Below, one piece after another: positions 42,664 to 53,113 of a stretch of 64,000 nucleotides of DNA. Below the pieces are notes generated by a model. It ran no database searches. It was given only the letters and a program-made list of their open reading frames with translations, and was not told the DNA's origin. Numbering within the stretch: the stretch's first letter is position 1; each line of letters begins with the position of its first letter. The stretch spans positions 1,364,001-1,428,000 of the forward strand of contig NZ_CP128187.1 in the NCBI RefSeq assembly GCF_035207705.1. The letters run 5' to 3'. Source of the DNA: Maribacter sp. BPC-D8. GTDB taxonomy: Bacteria > Bacteroidota > Bacteroidia > Flavobacteriales > Flavobacteriaceae. The translations under genes were made by a program, and so were the position numbers.

Positions 42664-43620
42664 TTAATTAGGTCTATCAAAGGTAACACCAGGGTTTGCC
42701 TGTTTCTGCTCCTCAGACAATCGCTGTTGTTGCTTTACAGTCATAGTACTACCGTCATGACTCCACCCCGGAGGACCGAATATGTACATTAACTTGTGAC
42801 TTAGCTTTTTTGATTTTTTAGTATCTGCCCAAATATCTTTAAACTCATGCGTAAGAATTACTATAGGGTTGTTAGAGTTTGGAGCATGAATAACACCAAA
42901 TTTTACATCAATATTTTCATCATACTCTTTCCAAGTTCCAAAAATCTTATCAAAGAAATTTAAAAATCCACCGTGATTCTTATCTAAATACTCCACATTC
43001 TGAGCGTGGTGTACCTGGTGCATTGTATGCGTATTAAATATTTTCTCAATGAATCCCATTTTTGGAACATATTGCGAGTGTAATTGAAACTGCCAGAAAG
43101 ACTCAATCGCTAAACATACAACCACCATCTCTACAGGAAAACCGATAATCGGCATCCAAACATAGAAAAAAGGCTTGTACAACAAAGTGAACCAACCATT
43201 ACGAATAGCAGTACCAAGATTAAAGTTATCTGAAGAATGATGCACTATATGTGCCGCCCATAGAATACGAATTTCATGATTTGCTCTGTGAAACCAATAG
43301 TACGTAAAATCATCTGCTAATTGACAAAGCAACCAAACATACCAAGCATAGCCGAACGACTTATACCCCATAATATTAGTTCTTACACCATCAACCATTG
43401 GGTTAAAAAACTCATAAGCATATTCAAAAAGAACAACTAATAAAATTACTTTTAATAAAGGACCGATAATGGCAGATCCAATTCCCATAACACTACTGGC
43501 AGCAAAATCTTTCCAATCATAAAGATCATCATCTCCATGAGTTTTGCTGTAAGTCAATTCTAATAAAATAAAGGCAATAAAGGCTGGTGCGCCATACACC
43601 AGGGGGTTAGTGAAATCCAT
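42664..43620 (-). CDS. Sterol desaturase / fatty acid hydroxylase family protein
   Basis: A 318-residue integral membrane di-iron oxygenase. The histidine boxes are FHRANHEIRILWAAHIVHHSSDNFN and HTMHQVHHAQN, which hold the iron cluster. Four or more membrane spans precede and surround them (APAFIAFILLELTY, LLKVILLVVLFEYAYEFF, SFGYAWYVWLLCQLADDF, PIIGFPVEMVVVCLAIES). Family members hydroxylate or desaturate sterols, fatty acids or carotenoids; the substrate is not evident. The C-terminus is a charged tail with EEQKQANPGVTFDRPN. Confidence 0.88.
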   Translation of the reverse strand: MDFTNPLVYGAPAFIAFILLELTYSKTHGDDDLYDWKDFAASSVMGIGSAIIGPLLKVILLVVLFEYAYEFFNPMVDGVRTNIMGYKSFGYAWYVWLLCQLADDFTYYWFHRANHEIRILWAAHIVHHSSDNFNLGTAIRNGWFTLLYKPFFYVWMPIIGFPVEMVVVCLAIESFWQFQLHSQYVPKMGFIEKIFNTHTMHQVHHAQNVEYLDKNHGGFLNFFDKIFGTWKEYDENIDVKFGVIHAPNSNNPIVILTHEFKDIWADTKKSKKLSHKLMYIFGPPGWSHDGSTMTVKQQQRLSEEQKQANPGVTFDRPN

Positions 43621-43728
43621 TAATTGAAATTTTTTGTAAAGGTAGTTATAAAAGCAATTATTCTTTGAATTTGTCTAATCTTAACATTCTATCTCACGAT
43701 AAGACATCTCAATAATTAAACAGTTTAA

Positions 43729-44157
43729 TTACTTTTTGTTTTTAAGTATAGCATTTTGCTCTTTCAACAGCTGCTCCATACTAGATAATAAGGCAATATT
43801 TTTAGGAGTTTCCACTTCTTTGTTTGATGGATCTTCAGACTTCTCTTTAAACCTATTTATAAATTTTACCATTACAAAAATGGTAAAAGCTATTATTCCG
43901 AAATCTATTAATGATTCAATAAGTTCACCATAACCAATAGCCACTTCTTCTGCTGAATCTGCCGCTTCTCTAAGAATCCACTTTTTATTTGATAAGTTAA
44001 CATCGTCTGTCAACAAAGAAAGTGGCGGCATAATAACAGCCGAAACAATTGTGCTAACAACTTTATTAAATGCTGTACCAATAATGATACCGACAGCCAA
44101 ATCTATCATATTGCCTTTAATGGCAAAATTCTTAAACTCTTCGAAAAATTTTTTCAT
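43729..44157 (-). CDS. mscL: Large-conductance mechanosensitive channel
   Basis: MscL releases osmolytes when membrane tension rises on osmotic downshock. The start FFEEFKNFAIKGNMIDLAVGIIIGTAFNKVVSTIV is diagnostic for helix S1/TM1; a loop with a lengthened acidic portion follows, and TM2 is DFGIIAFTIFVMVKFINRFKEK. The C-terminal helix (SSMEQLLKEQNAILKNKK) is typical. At 142 residues it is within the usual range. It is closely upstream-adjacent to parC, starting 9 bases after its stop codon on the same strand. Confidence 0.95.
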   Translation of the reverse strand: MKKFFEEFKNFAIKGNMIDLAVGIIIGTAFNKVVSTIVSAVIMPPLSLLTDDVNLSNKKWILREAADSAEEVAIGYGELIESLIDFGIIAFTIFVMVKFINRFKEKSEDPSNKEVETPKNIALLSSMEQLLKEQNAILKNKK

Positions 44158-44165
44158 AATTCCGA

Positions 44166-46826
44166 CTAATCAAATAATGTTGGCTCATCTGCAGATGCAC
44201 CGTCTTCATCTTTAGAATTCTCAGCATCATCACCAGATGCTAGAGATTCTTCATCTACAACTTCAATATTTTCAACTTCTTCAGGAACCTCTGGTTCATA
44301 AGGCAAAGGATCAAGAAGATTGATGTTTTTAACCTTTTCTGTAATAAATTGATTACCTAAAGCTTTAATACCCTTAATCGATATAAAACTCTCGACTTCA
44401 ACAGATTCATTATCTTTAGCTTCTTTACCTCTAGGCTTAGGGAATTCAATTTCAACCATTGGTTTCCAATCTGTAGAAACAAGCTCTAAGTATGATTTCG
44501 GATGCTCTGAAATAAACAACTCCTCTTTGTTTTCACTTTCAATCAAAAACCTTTTAATATAAAAGCGTTCTTTTTCACCTTCCCAATAAATAGCAGAAAT
44601 TGGTTTCTCTGGTATCCATTTCTCTAACACGATCATATCATCATCGAAATGAGAAGTTAGTACAGGTAAAAAGGTTTTTACTATTCCTTTCTGATTAATA
44701 ACCATTAGTAAATCATCACCTTTAAATTCCCCTAGCAATTCTCCCCTACCATCAACATTTAATCTACGTACTACATCATCAAACCAAATCTTTCTTGGCT
44801 TCAGTGTAGACACTCCTTTTTCTTTTAATTCAATTCGCTTAACAGAGTACTTGGTTACAATATTACCTTTCGAAGCTCTTCCTTTAATCAAAACATCAGA
44901 AAAGTCAATGTCCCATTTCAGTTTCTTAACACTGCCCACTTGACGAAGCAAAACGGTTATAACTTCAGCCTCACCATTAGGGTTAGCAGAGAAATACAAC
45001 ACCTGGGAACCAGCTTTACCGGTAGTTAAATCGTACTCTCTATCTCTAGTGATACTGGTAACATTAAAACGCTTAATATATGTAGCACCACCTTTACCGT
45101 CCTTATAAACAAGGTTATAGGTGGTACGCTTATCTTTTTTCTTGAATACTGCAACATGAATGATTCCTTTGCCTACAAATATTTTAGAATCCACTTTTGA
45201 CACCATCATCTTACCTTCGTTGGTAATCATAATAATATCATCTATATCGCTACAATCAGTAACATATTCATCTTTCTTTAAAGATGTTCCCACAAATCCC
45301 TCTTCTCTATTTACATAGAGTTTGGTATTTCTAATCGCAACCTTAGTAGCTTCAATATCATCAAAAACTCGAATTTCGGTTAAACGACCTCTGTCTTTAC
45401 CGTAAGTTTCTTTAAGATTTTTGAAGTAGTTAATCGCGAATTCAATAAGATTAGCCAAATGATGCTTGACCTCTGCAATACGCTCTTGCAAGCTCTCTAG
45501 GTGCTGCTGAGCTTTATCTAAATCAAATTTCGAAATTCTTTTAATTCGTATTTCGGTAAGTCTAGTTATATCTTCTTCAGTAACCGCTCGCTTTAGGTGC
45601 TTTGTAAATGGCGCTAAACCTTTATCGATTGCGGCTATTACACCCTCCCAAGTTTCTTCTTCTTCAATATCTCGATAGATACGATTCTCAATAAAAATTC
45701 TTTCAAGTGAAGCGAAGTGCCATTGCTCTTCAAGTTCTTTAAGTTGAATTTCGAGCTCTTGCTTCAATAATTCTACCGTAGAATCGGTAGACCTTCTAAG
45801 CATTTCTGTAACCCCAATAAACAAAGGCTTGTTATCTTCAATAATACAACCTAGCGGAGAAATAGAAGATTCGCACGCTGTAAAAGCATACAAAGCATCG
45901 ATGGTTCTATCTGGAGAAATACCAGAAGGAAGATGAACTAAAATCTCAACATCTGCAGCGGTATTATCCTCAATTTTCTTGATTTTAATCTTGCCTTTCT
46001 CATTAGCCTTTAAGATAGATTCTATTAAACTACCAGTATTAGTACCGTAAGGTATTTCATTGATTACTAGTGTATTCTTATCTAACTGAGATATCTTTGC
46101 CCGAACCCTAATTTTACCACCTCTGAGTCCGTCATTATAATTCGTAACATCAATAATACCTGCCGTCGGAAAATCGGGATAAATCTTAAATCGCTGTCCC
46201 TTTAAATGTTTAATAGAAGCATCAATAAGCTCAATAAAGTTATGAGCCAACACTTTGGTAGATAAACCTACAGCAATACCCTCTGCCCCTTGAGCCAATA
46301 ATAACGGAAACTTTACCGGTAAGTTTACAGGCTCTTTTTTTCTACCATCATATGACATTTGCCACTCGGTAATTTTGGGACTAAATATAACTTCTAAAGC
46401 AAATTTAGAAAGTCTAGCCTCAATATACCTAGATGCAGCAGCTCTATCGCCGGTAAGAATGTTACCCCAGTTACCTTGAGTATCTATTAAGAGGTCTTTC
46501 TGACCAATTTGAACCATGGCATCTGCAATACTAGCATCACCATGTGGGTGATACTGCATGGTATGACCAACTACATTAGCCACTTTGTTATAACGACCAT
46601 CATCAAGCTCTTTTAAAGAATGCATGATACGTCGTTGCACAGGCTTGAATCCGTCTTCAATAGCAGGTACCGCTCGTTCTAAAATTACGTAAGATGCGTA
46701 ATCTAGAAACCAATCTTTATACATGCCAGAAACCCTGGTCAGTGCCTCAGATGAGTCAATATTATTACCGTTTTCTTCGGAAAGGTTTTCGTTTATTTCC
46801 TCGTTCAAATCGTCATTTTCCTCCAT
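44166..46826 (-). CDS. parC: DNA topoisomerase IV subunit A
   Basis: The DNA-cleaving subunit that decatenates daughter chromosomes. Motifs: RAVPAIEDGFKPVQRRIMH, HPHGDASIADAMVQIGQ, and catalytic Tyr134 in AAASRYIEARLSKFA. A long coiled-coil arm (about 400-470) and a C-terminal beta-pinwheel region follow, ending in an acidic tail. The start RYIEARLSKF, rather than RYTEARM, favours ParC over GyrA. The length of 886 fits the Bacteroidota form. It follows parE by 25 bases, so the two make an operon with mscL. Confidence 0.93.
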   Translation of the reverse strand: MEENDDLNEEINENLSEENGNNIDSSEALTRVSGMYKDWFLDYASYVILERAVPAIEDGFKPVQRRIMHSLKELDDGRYNKVANVVGHTMQYHPHGDASIADAMVQIGQKDLLIDTQGNWGNILTGDRAAASRYIEARLSKFALEVIFSPKITEWQMSYDGRKKEPVNLPVKFPLLLAQGAEGIAVGLSTKVLAHNFIELIDASIKHLKGQRFKIYPDFPTAGIIDVTNYNDGLRGGKIRVRAKISQLDKNTLVINEIPYGTNTGSLIESILKANEKGKIKIKKIEDNTAADVEILVHLPSGISPDRTIDALYAFTACESSISPLGCIIEDNKPLFIGVTEMLRRSTDSTVELLKQELEIQLKELEEQWHFASLERIFIENRIYRDIEEEETWEGVIAAIDKGLAPFTKHLKRAVTEEDITRLTEIRIKRISKFDLDKAQQHLESLQERIAEVKHHLANLIEFAINYFKNLKETYGKDRGRLTEIRVFDDIEATKVAIRNTKLYVNREEGFVGTSLKKDEYVTDCSDIDDIIMITNEGKMMVSKVDSKIFVGKGIIHVAVFKKKDKRTTYNLVYKDGKGGATYIKRFNVTSITRDREYDLTTGKAGSQVLYFSANPNGEAEVITVLLRQVGSVKKLKWDIDFSDVLIKGRASKGNIVTKYSVKRIELKEKGVSTLKPRKIWFDDVVRRLNVDGRGELLGEFKGDDLLMVINQKGIVKTFLPVLTSHFDDDMIVLEKWIPEKPISAIYWEGEKERFYIKRFLIESENKEELFISEHPKSYLELVSTDWKPMVEIEFPKPRGKEAKDNESVEVESFISIKGIKALGNQFITEKVKNINLLDPLPYEPEVPEEVENIEVVDEESLASGDDAENSKDEDGASADEPTLFD

Positions 46827-46851
46827 TCAGAAGCAATCGTATTAATCTAGT

Positions 46852-48717
46852 TTATACTACTTTATCTTTTATTAAATCAACCTCTACTTTAAGGTTTTCA
46901 ATTATAAATTTTTGTCTATCTGGTGTATTTTTTCCCATGTAAAAACTCAACAGGTCTTCAATAGACATTGCCTTATCAAGCATAATAGGTTCTAGCCTTA
47001 TATCTTCGCCAATGAAGTGTCTAAACTCATCTGGTGAAATCTCTCCTAGACCCTTAAATCGAGTTATTTCTGGTTTCCCAGTTAATTTATTTAGCGCATG
47101 CTGACGCTCTTCATCACTATAACAATAAATCGTTTCCTTTTTATTACGAACTCTAAACAAAGGCGTCTGTAAAATATAAAGGTGATTTTCTTTTATCAGT
47201 TCTGGAAAAAATTGCAAGAAAAACGTAATTAACAATAATCGAATATGCATACCATCTACATCGGCATCTGTTGCTATTATTATGTTATTGTATCGTAAAT
47301 CTTCAATAGACTCCTCTATATTCAGTGCAGCTTGCAATAGATTGAATTCCTCATTCTCGTAAACAATCTTCTTAGACATGCCATAAGAATTTAATGGCTT
47401 TCCTTTAAGACTGAATACCGCTTGCGTGTTTACATCTCTTGATTTAGTAATAGAACCAGATGCTGAATCACCCTCGGTAATAAATAGCGAACTTTCCAAC
47501 CTTCGGTCATGCTTTATGTCACCTAAGTGAACTCTACAATCTCTAAGCTTTTTATTATGAAGACTTGCCTTCTTCGCTCTGTCTCGAGCTAACTTACGAA
47601 TACCAGAAAGTTCTTTACGCTCTTTCTCAGCCATTATAATTTTTCGCTGAAGCTTATCTGCCGTATCGGTATTCTTATGGAGATAATTATCTAAATATTT
47701 ACCTATAAAATCATTAATATAGCTTCGAACAGTTGGCAGCTCACCACCCATTTCGGTAGAACCAAGTTTTGTTTTTGTTTGACTTTCAAAAATCGGCTCC
47801 ATAACTTTTATAGCAATCGCCGAAATAATTGATTTTCGAATATCTGAAGCTTCATAATTTTTACCATAAAAATCACGAATGGTTTTTACGATTGCTTCTC
47901 TAAATGCAGCTTGATGCGTACCGCCATGTGTTGTATGCTGACCGTTTACAAAAGAATGATACTCTTCACTATATTGAGTTTTACTATGTGTAATAGCTAC
48001 TTCAATATCTTCTCCTTTTAAATGAATAACAGGATAAAGCATATCATCCATATTATTATTATCCTCAAGTAAATCTTTTAGTCCGTTTTCAGAATAAAAT
48101 TTTTCTCCGTTAAAAACAATCGTTAATCCCGGATTTAGGTATACATAATTTTTAAGCATGCGTTCCACATACTCATTTCTATATTTATAATTTTTAAAAA
48201 TTAATTCATCAGGTATAAAAGTAACCTTGGTACCTTTTCTTTTACCCGTTTCTTCAGGGCCAACTTCGTTCTCTAAATTACCAGAACTAAACTGAGCCGT
48301 TTTTAATTGATTGTCTCTAGAAGATTGAACTTCAAAAAAACTGGACAAGGCATTTACAGCTTTGGTACCCACACCGTTCAATCCTACAGATTTTTTAAAA
48401 GCACGACTATCATACTTACCACCAGTGTTCATCTTAGAAACTACATCGACAACTTTACCTAATGGAATACCACGACCGTAATCTCGAACTTTAACCACTT
48501 TATCTTTAATAGATATATCAATGGTTTTACCAGCACCCATTACAAATTCATCGATACAGTTATCGATAACCTCTTTCAGTAGAATATAGATACCATCATC
48601 TGCAGACGAACCATCTCCCAATTTACCGATATACATACCAGGTCGTAATCGGATATGTTCTTTCCAATCGAGCGAGCGTATATTATCTTCAGTATATTGA
48701 GTAGTGTCTTGGGACAT
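46852..48717 (-). CDS. parE: DNA topoisomerase IV subunit B
   Basis: The ATPase subunit of topoisomerase IV. GHKL motifs: [46 protein letters not shown] and [17 protein letters not shown]; the Toprim domain has [17 protein letters not shown] and [15 protein letters not shown], and the end is the usual [19 protein letters not shown]. The length of 621 is standard for ParE. The upstream gap (48718-48954) shared with a divergent DnaJ gene contains an imperfect AGGAATAA/TTATTCCT dyad but no extra gene. Confidence 0.95.
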   Translation of the reverse strand: MSQDTTQYTEDNIRSLDWKEHIRLRPGMYIGKLGDGSSADDGIYILLKEVIDNCIDEFVMGAGKTIDISIKDKVVKVRDYGRGIPLGKVVDVVSKMNTGGKYDSRAFKKSVGLNGVGTKAVNALSSFFEVQSSRDNQLKTAQFSSGNLENEVGPEETGKRKGTKVTFIPDELIFKNYKYRNEYVERMLKNYVYLNPGLTIVFNGEKFYSENGLKDLLEDNNNMDDMLYPVIHLKGEDIEVAITHSKTQYSEEYHSFVNGQHTTHGGTHQAAFREAIVKTIRDFYGKNYEASDIRKSIISAIAIKVMEPIFESQTKTKLGSTEMGGELPTVRSYINDFIGKYLDNYLHKNTDTADKLQRKIIMAEKERKELSGIRKLARDRAKKASLHNKKLRDCRVHLGDIKHDRRLESSLFITEGDSASGSITKSRDVNTQAVFSLKGKPLNSYGMSKKIVYENEEFNLLQAALNIEESIEDLRYNNIIIATDADVDGMHIRLLLITFFLQFFPELIKENHLYILQTPLFRVRNKKETIYCYSDEERQHALNKLTGKPEITRFKGLGEISPDEFRHFIGEDIRLEPIMLDKAMSIEDLLSFYMGKNTPDRQKFIIENLKVEVDLIKDKVV

Positions 48718-48954
48718 TTAAAAAAGTTTAAGAAAGTTGCGTTAAAGATAGCACCACTCGGCAAAAGATAAAACACCTATCTGTTAAAGTAATTAACAAT
48801 AAACAGACCTTCTTTGTTGATAGCTATAGTGAGTAACATATTTTTTCTAGAAAAAGACATAGTAAAAATTATGAAAAAATTTATTTAAAGAATGATATAC
48901 GTCATAGGAATAATTTATTCCTTTTTATACCTTTAATGTAGATTTTGAATACTT

Positions 48955-49860
48955 ATGGATTTTATCGATTATTACAAAATTCTTGAAATTGACAAGAAAG
49001 CTACGCAGGCTCAAATTAAAAAGGCATATCGAAAATTGGCGCGAAAACTTCATCCGGATCTAAATCCGAATGATAAAACCGCACAAGAAAAATTTCAACG
49101 TGTAAATGAGGCCAATGAAGTTTTAAGCGATCCTGAAAAAAGAAAGAAATACGACCAATATGGTAAAGATTGGCAACATGCCGATGCTTATGAAGAAGCA
49201 AAGAAAAATCAACGTAGTTCGTCAGGCGGTAATAGAAGAAGTTATTCTAGCGCTGGCGGATCAAATGAAGATTTCTCTGATTTCTTTGAATCTATGTTCG
49301 GTGGAGCTGGCGGAGGTTTTAGTGGTGGCGGGCGACAAAGGTCCACACAATATAAAGGTCAAGATTTAAATGCGACATTAAAGTTAAATTTACTTGACGT
49401 TCTTGAAGACCAAAAACAAACACTTGATCTTGGTGCTAAAAAAATTAGAATAACCATACCTGCAGGCGTTGAAGATGGGCAAACTATAAAAATTTCTGGC
49501 TATGGCGGTGAAGGCGCTAATGGCGGACCAAAAGGAGACCTCTACTTAACATTCGAAATTAATAACAACACAAACTTTCAAAGAGTAAAGAACGATTTAT
49601 ATAAAAATGAATCTATCACCTTATATGATGCCATTTTAGGTAGCTCAATTGAAGTAGAGACTTTAACGGGAAAAGTGAAGTTAAAGGTAAAACCCGAAAC
49701 CCAAAATGACACTAAGGTGAAGCTAAAGGGAAAAGGTATGCCAGTTTACAAGAAAAAAGGTGTTCATGGAGATTTATATATTACCTATAAAGTAACTATG
49801 CCTACCAAACTTTCAGAAAAAGAAAAAGAATTATTCAAACAACTTTCAGAATTACGATAA
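48955..49860 (+). CDS. CbpA-like DnaJ co-chaperone
   Basis: A J-domain at residues 1-70 with the HPD motif (KLHPDLNPND) that stimulates Hsp70 ATPase, a glycine-rich linker (about 85-125, GGSNEDFSDFFESMFGGAGG), then the two C-terminal substrate-binding barrels (about 133-295). It lacks the CxxCxGxG zinc finger of true DnaJ, which marks CbpA. The length of 301 is standard. The stop codon is directly followed by the ATG of a CbpM-like gene (one base apart), the known modulator of CbpA. The symbol is left blank because only the CbpA-like class, not the orthologue, is certain. Confidence 0.9.
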   Translation: MDFIDYYKILEIDKKATQAQIKKAYRKLARKLHPDLNPNDKTAQEKFQRVNEANEVLSDPEKRKKYDQYGKDWQHADAYEEAKKNQRSSSGGNRRSYSSAGGSNEDFSDFFESMFGGAGGGFSGGGRQRSTQYKGQDLNATLKLNLLDVLEDQKQTLDLGAKKIRITIPAGVEDGQTIKISGYGGEGANGGPKGDLYLTFEINNNTNFQRVKNDLYKNESITLYDAILGSSIEVETLTGKVKLKVKPETQNDTKVKLKGKGMPVYKKKGVHGDLYITYKVTMPTKLSEKEKELFKQLSELR

Positions 49861-49861
49861 T

Positions 49862-50155
49862 ATGAATTCAGAAAATTACATACAAATAGAGGTGTATTGC
49901 GAACGAACACAAACTCCGATAGAATTTATAGATGATCTTTTAGAGTTCGAAATGATCGAGGTACAGGAAATTGAAAACAAAACATATGTTGAACCGCAAT
50001 ACCTTGTTGAGATAGAACGTATATATAGGTTGCGAGAAGACCTTGGTATAAATATGGAAGGTATAGACACCTTAAACCATATGATAAAAAAAGTCAACCG
50101 ATTAGAGCAAGAATTAAAACTACTTCGAGATCGGTTGACTATATATGAACATTAA
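49862..50155 (+). CDS. CbpM-like chaperone modulator
   Basis: A 97-residue MerR-like small protein that in E. coli binds and inhibits the J-domain of CbpA. Residues of about 5-50 resemble a winged helix ([27 protein letters not shown] and [21 protein letters not shown]), and the end is a coiled-coil ([19 protein letters not shown]). It is coupled to the upstream co-chaperone gene with one base between. The stop overlaps the convergent ychF stop codon. Confidence 0.88.
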   Translation: MNSENYIQIEVYCERTQTPIEFIDDLLEFEMIEVQEIENKTYVEPQYLVEIERIYRLREDLGINMEGIDTLNHMIKKVNRLEQELKLLRDRLTIYEH

Positions 50156-51246
50156 ACGTTAAAACGGAAATGCATTACATCACCATCTTTAACGATGTAT
50201 TCTTTACCTTCTACCTTCATTTTACCGGCTTCTTTCACTTTTGATTCACTACCAAAAGCCACATAGTCATCATAAGCAATAACTTCTGCCCTAATGAAAC
50301 CCTTTTCAAAATCGGTATGTATAACACCTGCAGCTTGTGGTGCAGTTGCGCCAACAGGAATTGTCCATGCACGAACTTCTTTAACACCTGCAGTAAAGTA
50401 GGTCTCTAATTCTAATAATTTGTAAGCTCCACGAATAAGTTTAGCAGAACCAGGTTCTTCTAAACCCAAGTCTTCTAAAAACATTTGGCGCTCCTCGTAA
50501 GTCTCTAGCTCCGTAATATCAGCTTCGGTACCTACAGCCAAGAAAATTACTTCTGCATTTTCAGCAGCTACCATTTCTTTTACTTTATCAACATAGGCAT
50601 TACCAGATACAGCAGCATCTTCATCAACATTACAAACGTACATTACTGGTTTATCTGTAATAAACTGAAGCGGCTTAACAAACTCAAGTCTCGATTCATT
50701 ATCGATTTTAATAGCTCTAACAGAGGTACCCGATTCTAATCCAGTTTTTACGGCAAGTAAAACAGCTTCTTCCTTTTGTGCATCTTTATTACCAGTTCTA
50801 GCTGCTCTTTTTACTTTTTCTAATTTCTTATCTACAGTCTCCAAATCTTTCAATTGAAGCTCCATATCTATTGTTTCCTTATCTCTAATAGGATCTACAC
50901 TACCATCGACATGTACGATGTTATCATTATCAAAACAACGCAATACATGTAATATAGCATCAGTTTCACGAATATTTCCTAAAAACTGATTCCCTAATCC
51001 TTCACCTTTACTAGCGCCTTTTACTAAACCAGCAATATCAACGATTTCTACAGTAGCAGGTAATACCCTTTCTGGAACCACCAACTCTTCTAGTTTTTCT
51101 AATCGTGCATCTGGCACGTTTACAACACCTATATTAGGTTCAATTGTACAAAAAGGAAAATTTGCACTTTGCGCCTTAGCGTTAGACAAACAATTAAAAA
51201 GTGTTGATTTACCTACGTTTGGCAATCCTACGATACCTGCTTTCAT
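50152..51246 (-). CDS. ychF: Redox-regulated ATPase/GTPase YchF
   Basis: An Obg-related P-loop protein, conserved in most bacteria, that prefers ATP and interacts with the ribosome. G1 is GLPNVGKST (about residues 6-14), then [44 protein letters not shown] region and the C-terminal TGS domain ([43 protein letters not shown]). The start at 51246 ([15 protein letters not shown]) is chosen; a longer frame to 51438 adds 64 non-conserved, AT-rich residues. The stop codon overlaps the convergent CbpM gene by four bases. Confidence 0.95.
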   Translation of the reverse strand: MKAGIVGLPNVGKSTLFNCLSNAKAQSANFPFCTIEPNIGVVNVPDARLEKLEELVVPERVLPATVEIVDIAGLVKGASKGEGLGNQFLGNIRETDAILHVLRCFDNDNIVHVDGSVDPIRDKETIDMELQLKDLETVDKKLEKVKRAARTGNKDAQKEEAVLLAVKTGLESGTSVRAIKIDNESRLEFVKPLQFITDKPVMYVCNVDEDAAVSGNAYVDKVKEMVAAENAEVIFLAVGTEADITELETYEERQMFLEDLGLEEPGSAKLIRGAYKLLELETYFTAGVKEVRAWTIPVGATAPQAAGVIHTDFEKGFIRAEVIAYDDYVAFGSESKVKEAGKMKVEGKEYIVKDGDVMHFRFNV

Positions 51247-51413
51247 AATTAAGAATATTTCAAGGATGCAAAGATAGTTTTTAGTTACAGATTTTTCATT
51301 CAAATTTTCATCAATAACTATAATGTAATTTTTATACAATTTATTTAAATTAAAATCAAATTTTTTAGCTTGACGACAGTTAAAATATTGTTTTTTAACA
51401 TATTTTAAGAAAT

Positions 51414-51447
51414 AATTCTTACATTGGCAGTAGAACATGTAAGAATT
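51414..51447 (+). promoter_or_regulatory. 11-bp inverted repeat abutting the ECF sigma start codon
   Basis: AATTCTTACAT (51414-51424) and ATGTAAGAATT (51437-51447) are perfect complements with a 12-base loop, ending one base before the sigma ATG at 51449. It may be an operator for the sigma gene or an mRNA hairpin that controls its translation. Confidence 0.6.
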
Positions 51448-51448
51448 T

Positions 51449-52027
51449 ATGGAACTTCATTCAGATGAAACTATATGGTATTTTTTTAAAAAGGGCGAAT
51501 CCCATGGGTTCAGCTTACTTTTTAAAAAGTATTATCCGCAATTACATGTGTATGGCTTAAAGTTGAGCAATAGTCAAGAGATTACAGAAGATTGTCTGCA
51601 AAACTTCTTTATTCAACTATTTGAAAACAGAGAAAAATTAGGACACATAAATAGTCTAAAAGCCTACCTGTTTGTTTCTTTTAAAAGAAGACTCATAAAA
51701 CAGTTACAAAAGAATCAAAATAATATTCCTATTTCAGAGGCTCAGCTATTTAAAACCAATTTTACTTTTTCGTCTGAAGAAATATCGATCAAACAAGAAA
51801 TTCAATTTCTTTGCACCTCTACCCTAGCAAGCCTTATTAATCAATTATCACCTAGACAAAAAGAGGTTATCTATTTAAAATATTACAGTGGCATGAACAG
51901 TTCAGATATCGCCGAAGTAATGGACATGAACTACCAAAGTGTTTTAAATACATTACAAAAAGCATTAATAAAACTTCGCATAGCATCTGAAAATCAGCAG
52001 ATTAAATCTATTTTGAAAAAAAACTAA
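51449..52027 (+). CDS. ECF sigma factor (FecI-like)
   Basis: A 192-residue extracytoplasmic-function sigma-70 factor. Region 2 (about residues 15-85) carries [20 protein letters not shown] for -10 melting; region 4 (about 128-182) carries [49 protein letters not shown] for -35 contact. It is followed by a FecR-type anti-sigma and a TonB receptor with an STN domain, so it probably transcribes the receptor gene upon ligand signal. An inverted repeat precedes the start codon. Confidence 0.92.
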   Translation: MELHSDETIWYFFKKGESHGFSLLFKKYYPQLHVYGLKLSNSQEITEDCLQNFFIQLFENREKLGHINSLKAYLFVSFKRRLIKQLQKNQNNIPISEAQLFKTNFTFSSEEISIKQEIQFLCTSTLASLINQLSPRQKEVIYLKYYSGMNSSDIAEVMDMNYQSVLNTLQKALIKLRIASENQQIKSILKKN

Positions 52028-52084
52028 AAAAAGTAGGGTATATTTTTAAGAACTAAACCTCTTACTAATGGAACACTTTACTTT

Positions 52085-53098
52085 ATGAACAACAATAATA
52101 AATTCGACTTAGATTATTTCCTTTCGGATGCATCATTTAAAAACTGGGCAAAAGGCTTAAATAAAAATGATATCGCCTATTGGAATAATTGGATACAAAA
52201 CAACCCTTCACATATTGAAGCTGTAGAGAATGCCAAGTCTATTATTATTGGCATCAACTTCAATCAACAACACCCTAGTAATGAAAAGGTAAACGAAGCT
52301 TTAGCAAATGTTTTAACAAAAATAAAGTTAGAACCTACACCAAAGAAAATTCTTAAAAAAACACATACTGTAAATAGTTCGCTTCTAACTGCTGCAGCCG
52401 CAGTATTACTAATTCTTATAAGCTGGACAAGTTATTCGTTTCTAAATAATGAAACTACAACCATACACAAAACCAATTTTGGTGAAATAATTGACTTAAA
52501 ATTACCAGACGGCACTTCTGTTGTGCTTAATGGAAATTCTGAAATTTGGTATGAAAAAGACAATCCGCGTCTTATTAACCTAAAAGGAGAAGCATACTTT
52601 AAAGTTAAATCTATACCAAGTACCAATGCAAAATTTTGGGTAATTACAGAAGATCTTAAGGTAGAAGTACTGGGCACACAGTTTCATGTAAATACTAGAA
52701 AGCAGAAAACAAATGTGGTGCTTGACGAAGGTTCTATTCATTTAGAATTAAAGAACGGAGAAATCACCAAAATGATACCGGGCGAAATAGTTTCTTTCTC
52801 AAATGAAAGTAAAGAACTGACCCATAAAAAAGTAGATATCAAAACCCCATACGCCTTATGGCGTGGAGGCACTTATGCTTTTAACGAAATTTCTCTAAAA
52901 GAAGTCATGTTCAATCTAGAAGCTACTTATGGTCTCGAAGTCGAATTTGAAACTGAAAAACTAAAGAGTTTACCTCTTTCTGGTGGTATTCCAAATCAGA
53001 ATTTACAAATATGTATAGCCGCAATAGAAAAGGCTACAGGAACAAGAATCATTAAAAAAGGAAAGATATTACGCGTGCAAGAAAACCCTATTTATTAA
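52085..53098 (+). CDS. FecR-family anti-sigma/sigma regulator
   Basis: A 337-residue inner-membrane protein that relays the signal from an outer-membrane receptor to the sigma factor. An N-terminal cytoplasmic sigma-binding region (about 1-98; DUF4880-like LNKNDIAYWNNWIQNNPSHIEAVENA) precedes one membrane span (about 100-120), the FecR beta-rich periplasmic domain (about 130-230, DLKLPDGTSVVLNGNSEIWY, VEVLGTQFHVNTR) and a C-terminal DUF4974/STN-like segment (LYALWRGGTYAFNEISLKEVM). It sits between the sigma gene and the receptor. The start codon is 57 bases past the sigma stop. Confidence 0.92.
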   Translation: MNNNNKFDLDYFLSDASFKNWAKGLNKNDIAYWNNWIQNNPSHIEAVENAKSIIIGINFNQQHPSNEKVNEALANVLTKIKLEPTPKKILKKTHTVNSSLLTAAAAVLLILISWTSYSFLNNETTTIHKTNFGEIIDLKLPDGTSVVLNGNSEIWYEKDNPRLINLKGEAYFKVKSIPSTNAKFWVITEDLKVEVLGTQFHVNTRKQKTNVVLDEGSIHLELKNGEITKMIPGEIVSFSNESKELTHKKVDIKTPYALWRGGTYAFNEISLKEVMFNLEATYGLEVEFETEKLKSLPLSGGIPNQNLQICIAAIEKATGTRIIKKGKILRVQENPIY

Positions 53099-53113
53099 CT
53101 AAACTATTTATTT

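Noticed and set aside
51247..51438. 64-residue N-terminal extension of YchF
   Set aside because: AT-rich, non-conserved sequence; YchF proteins start at the [14 protein letters not shown] strand.
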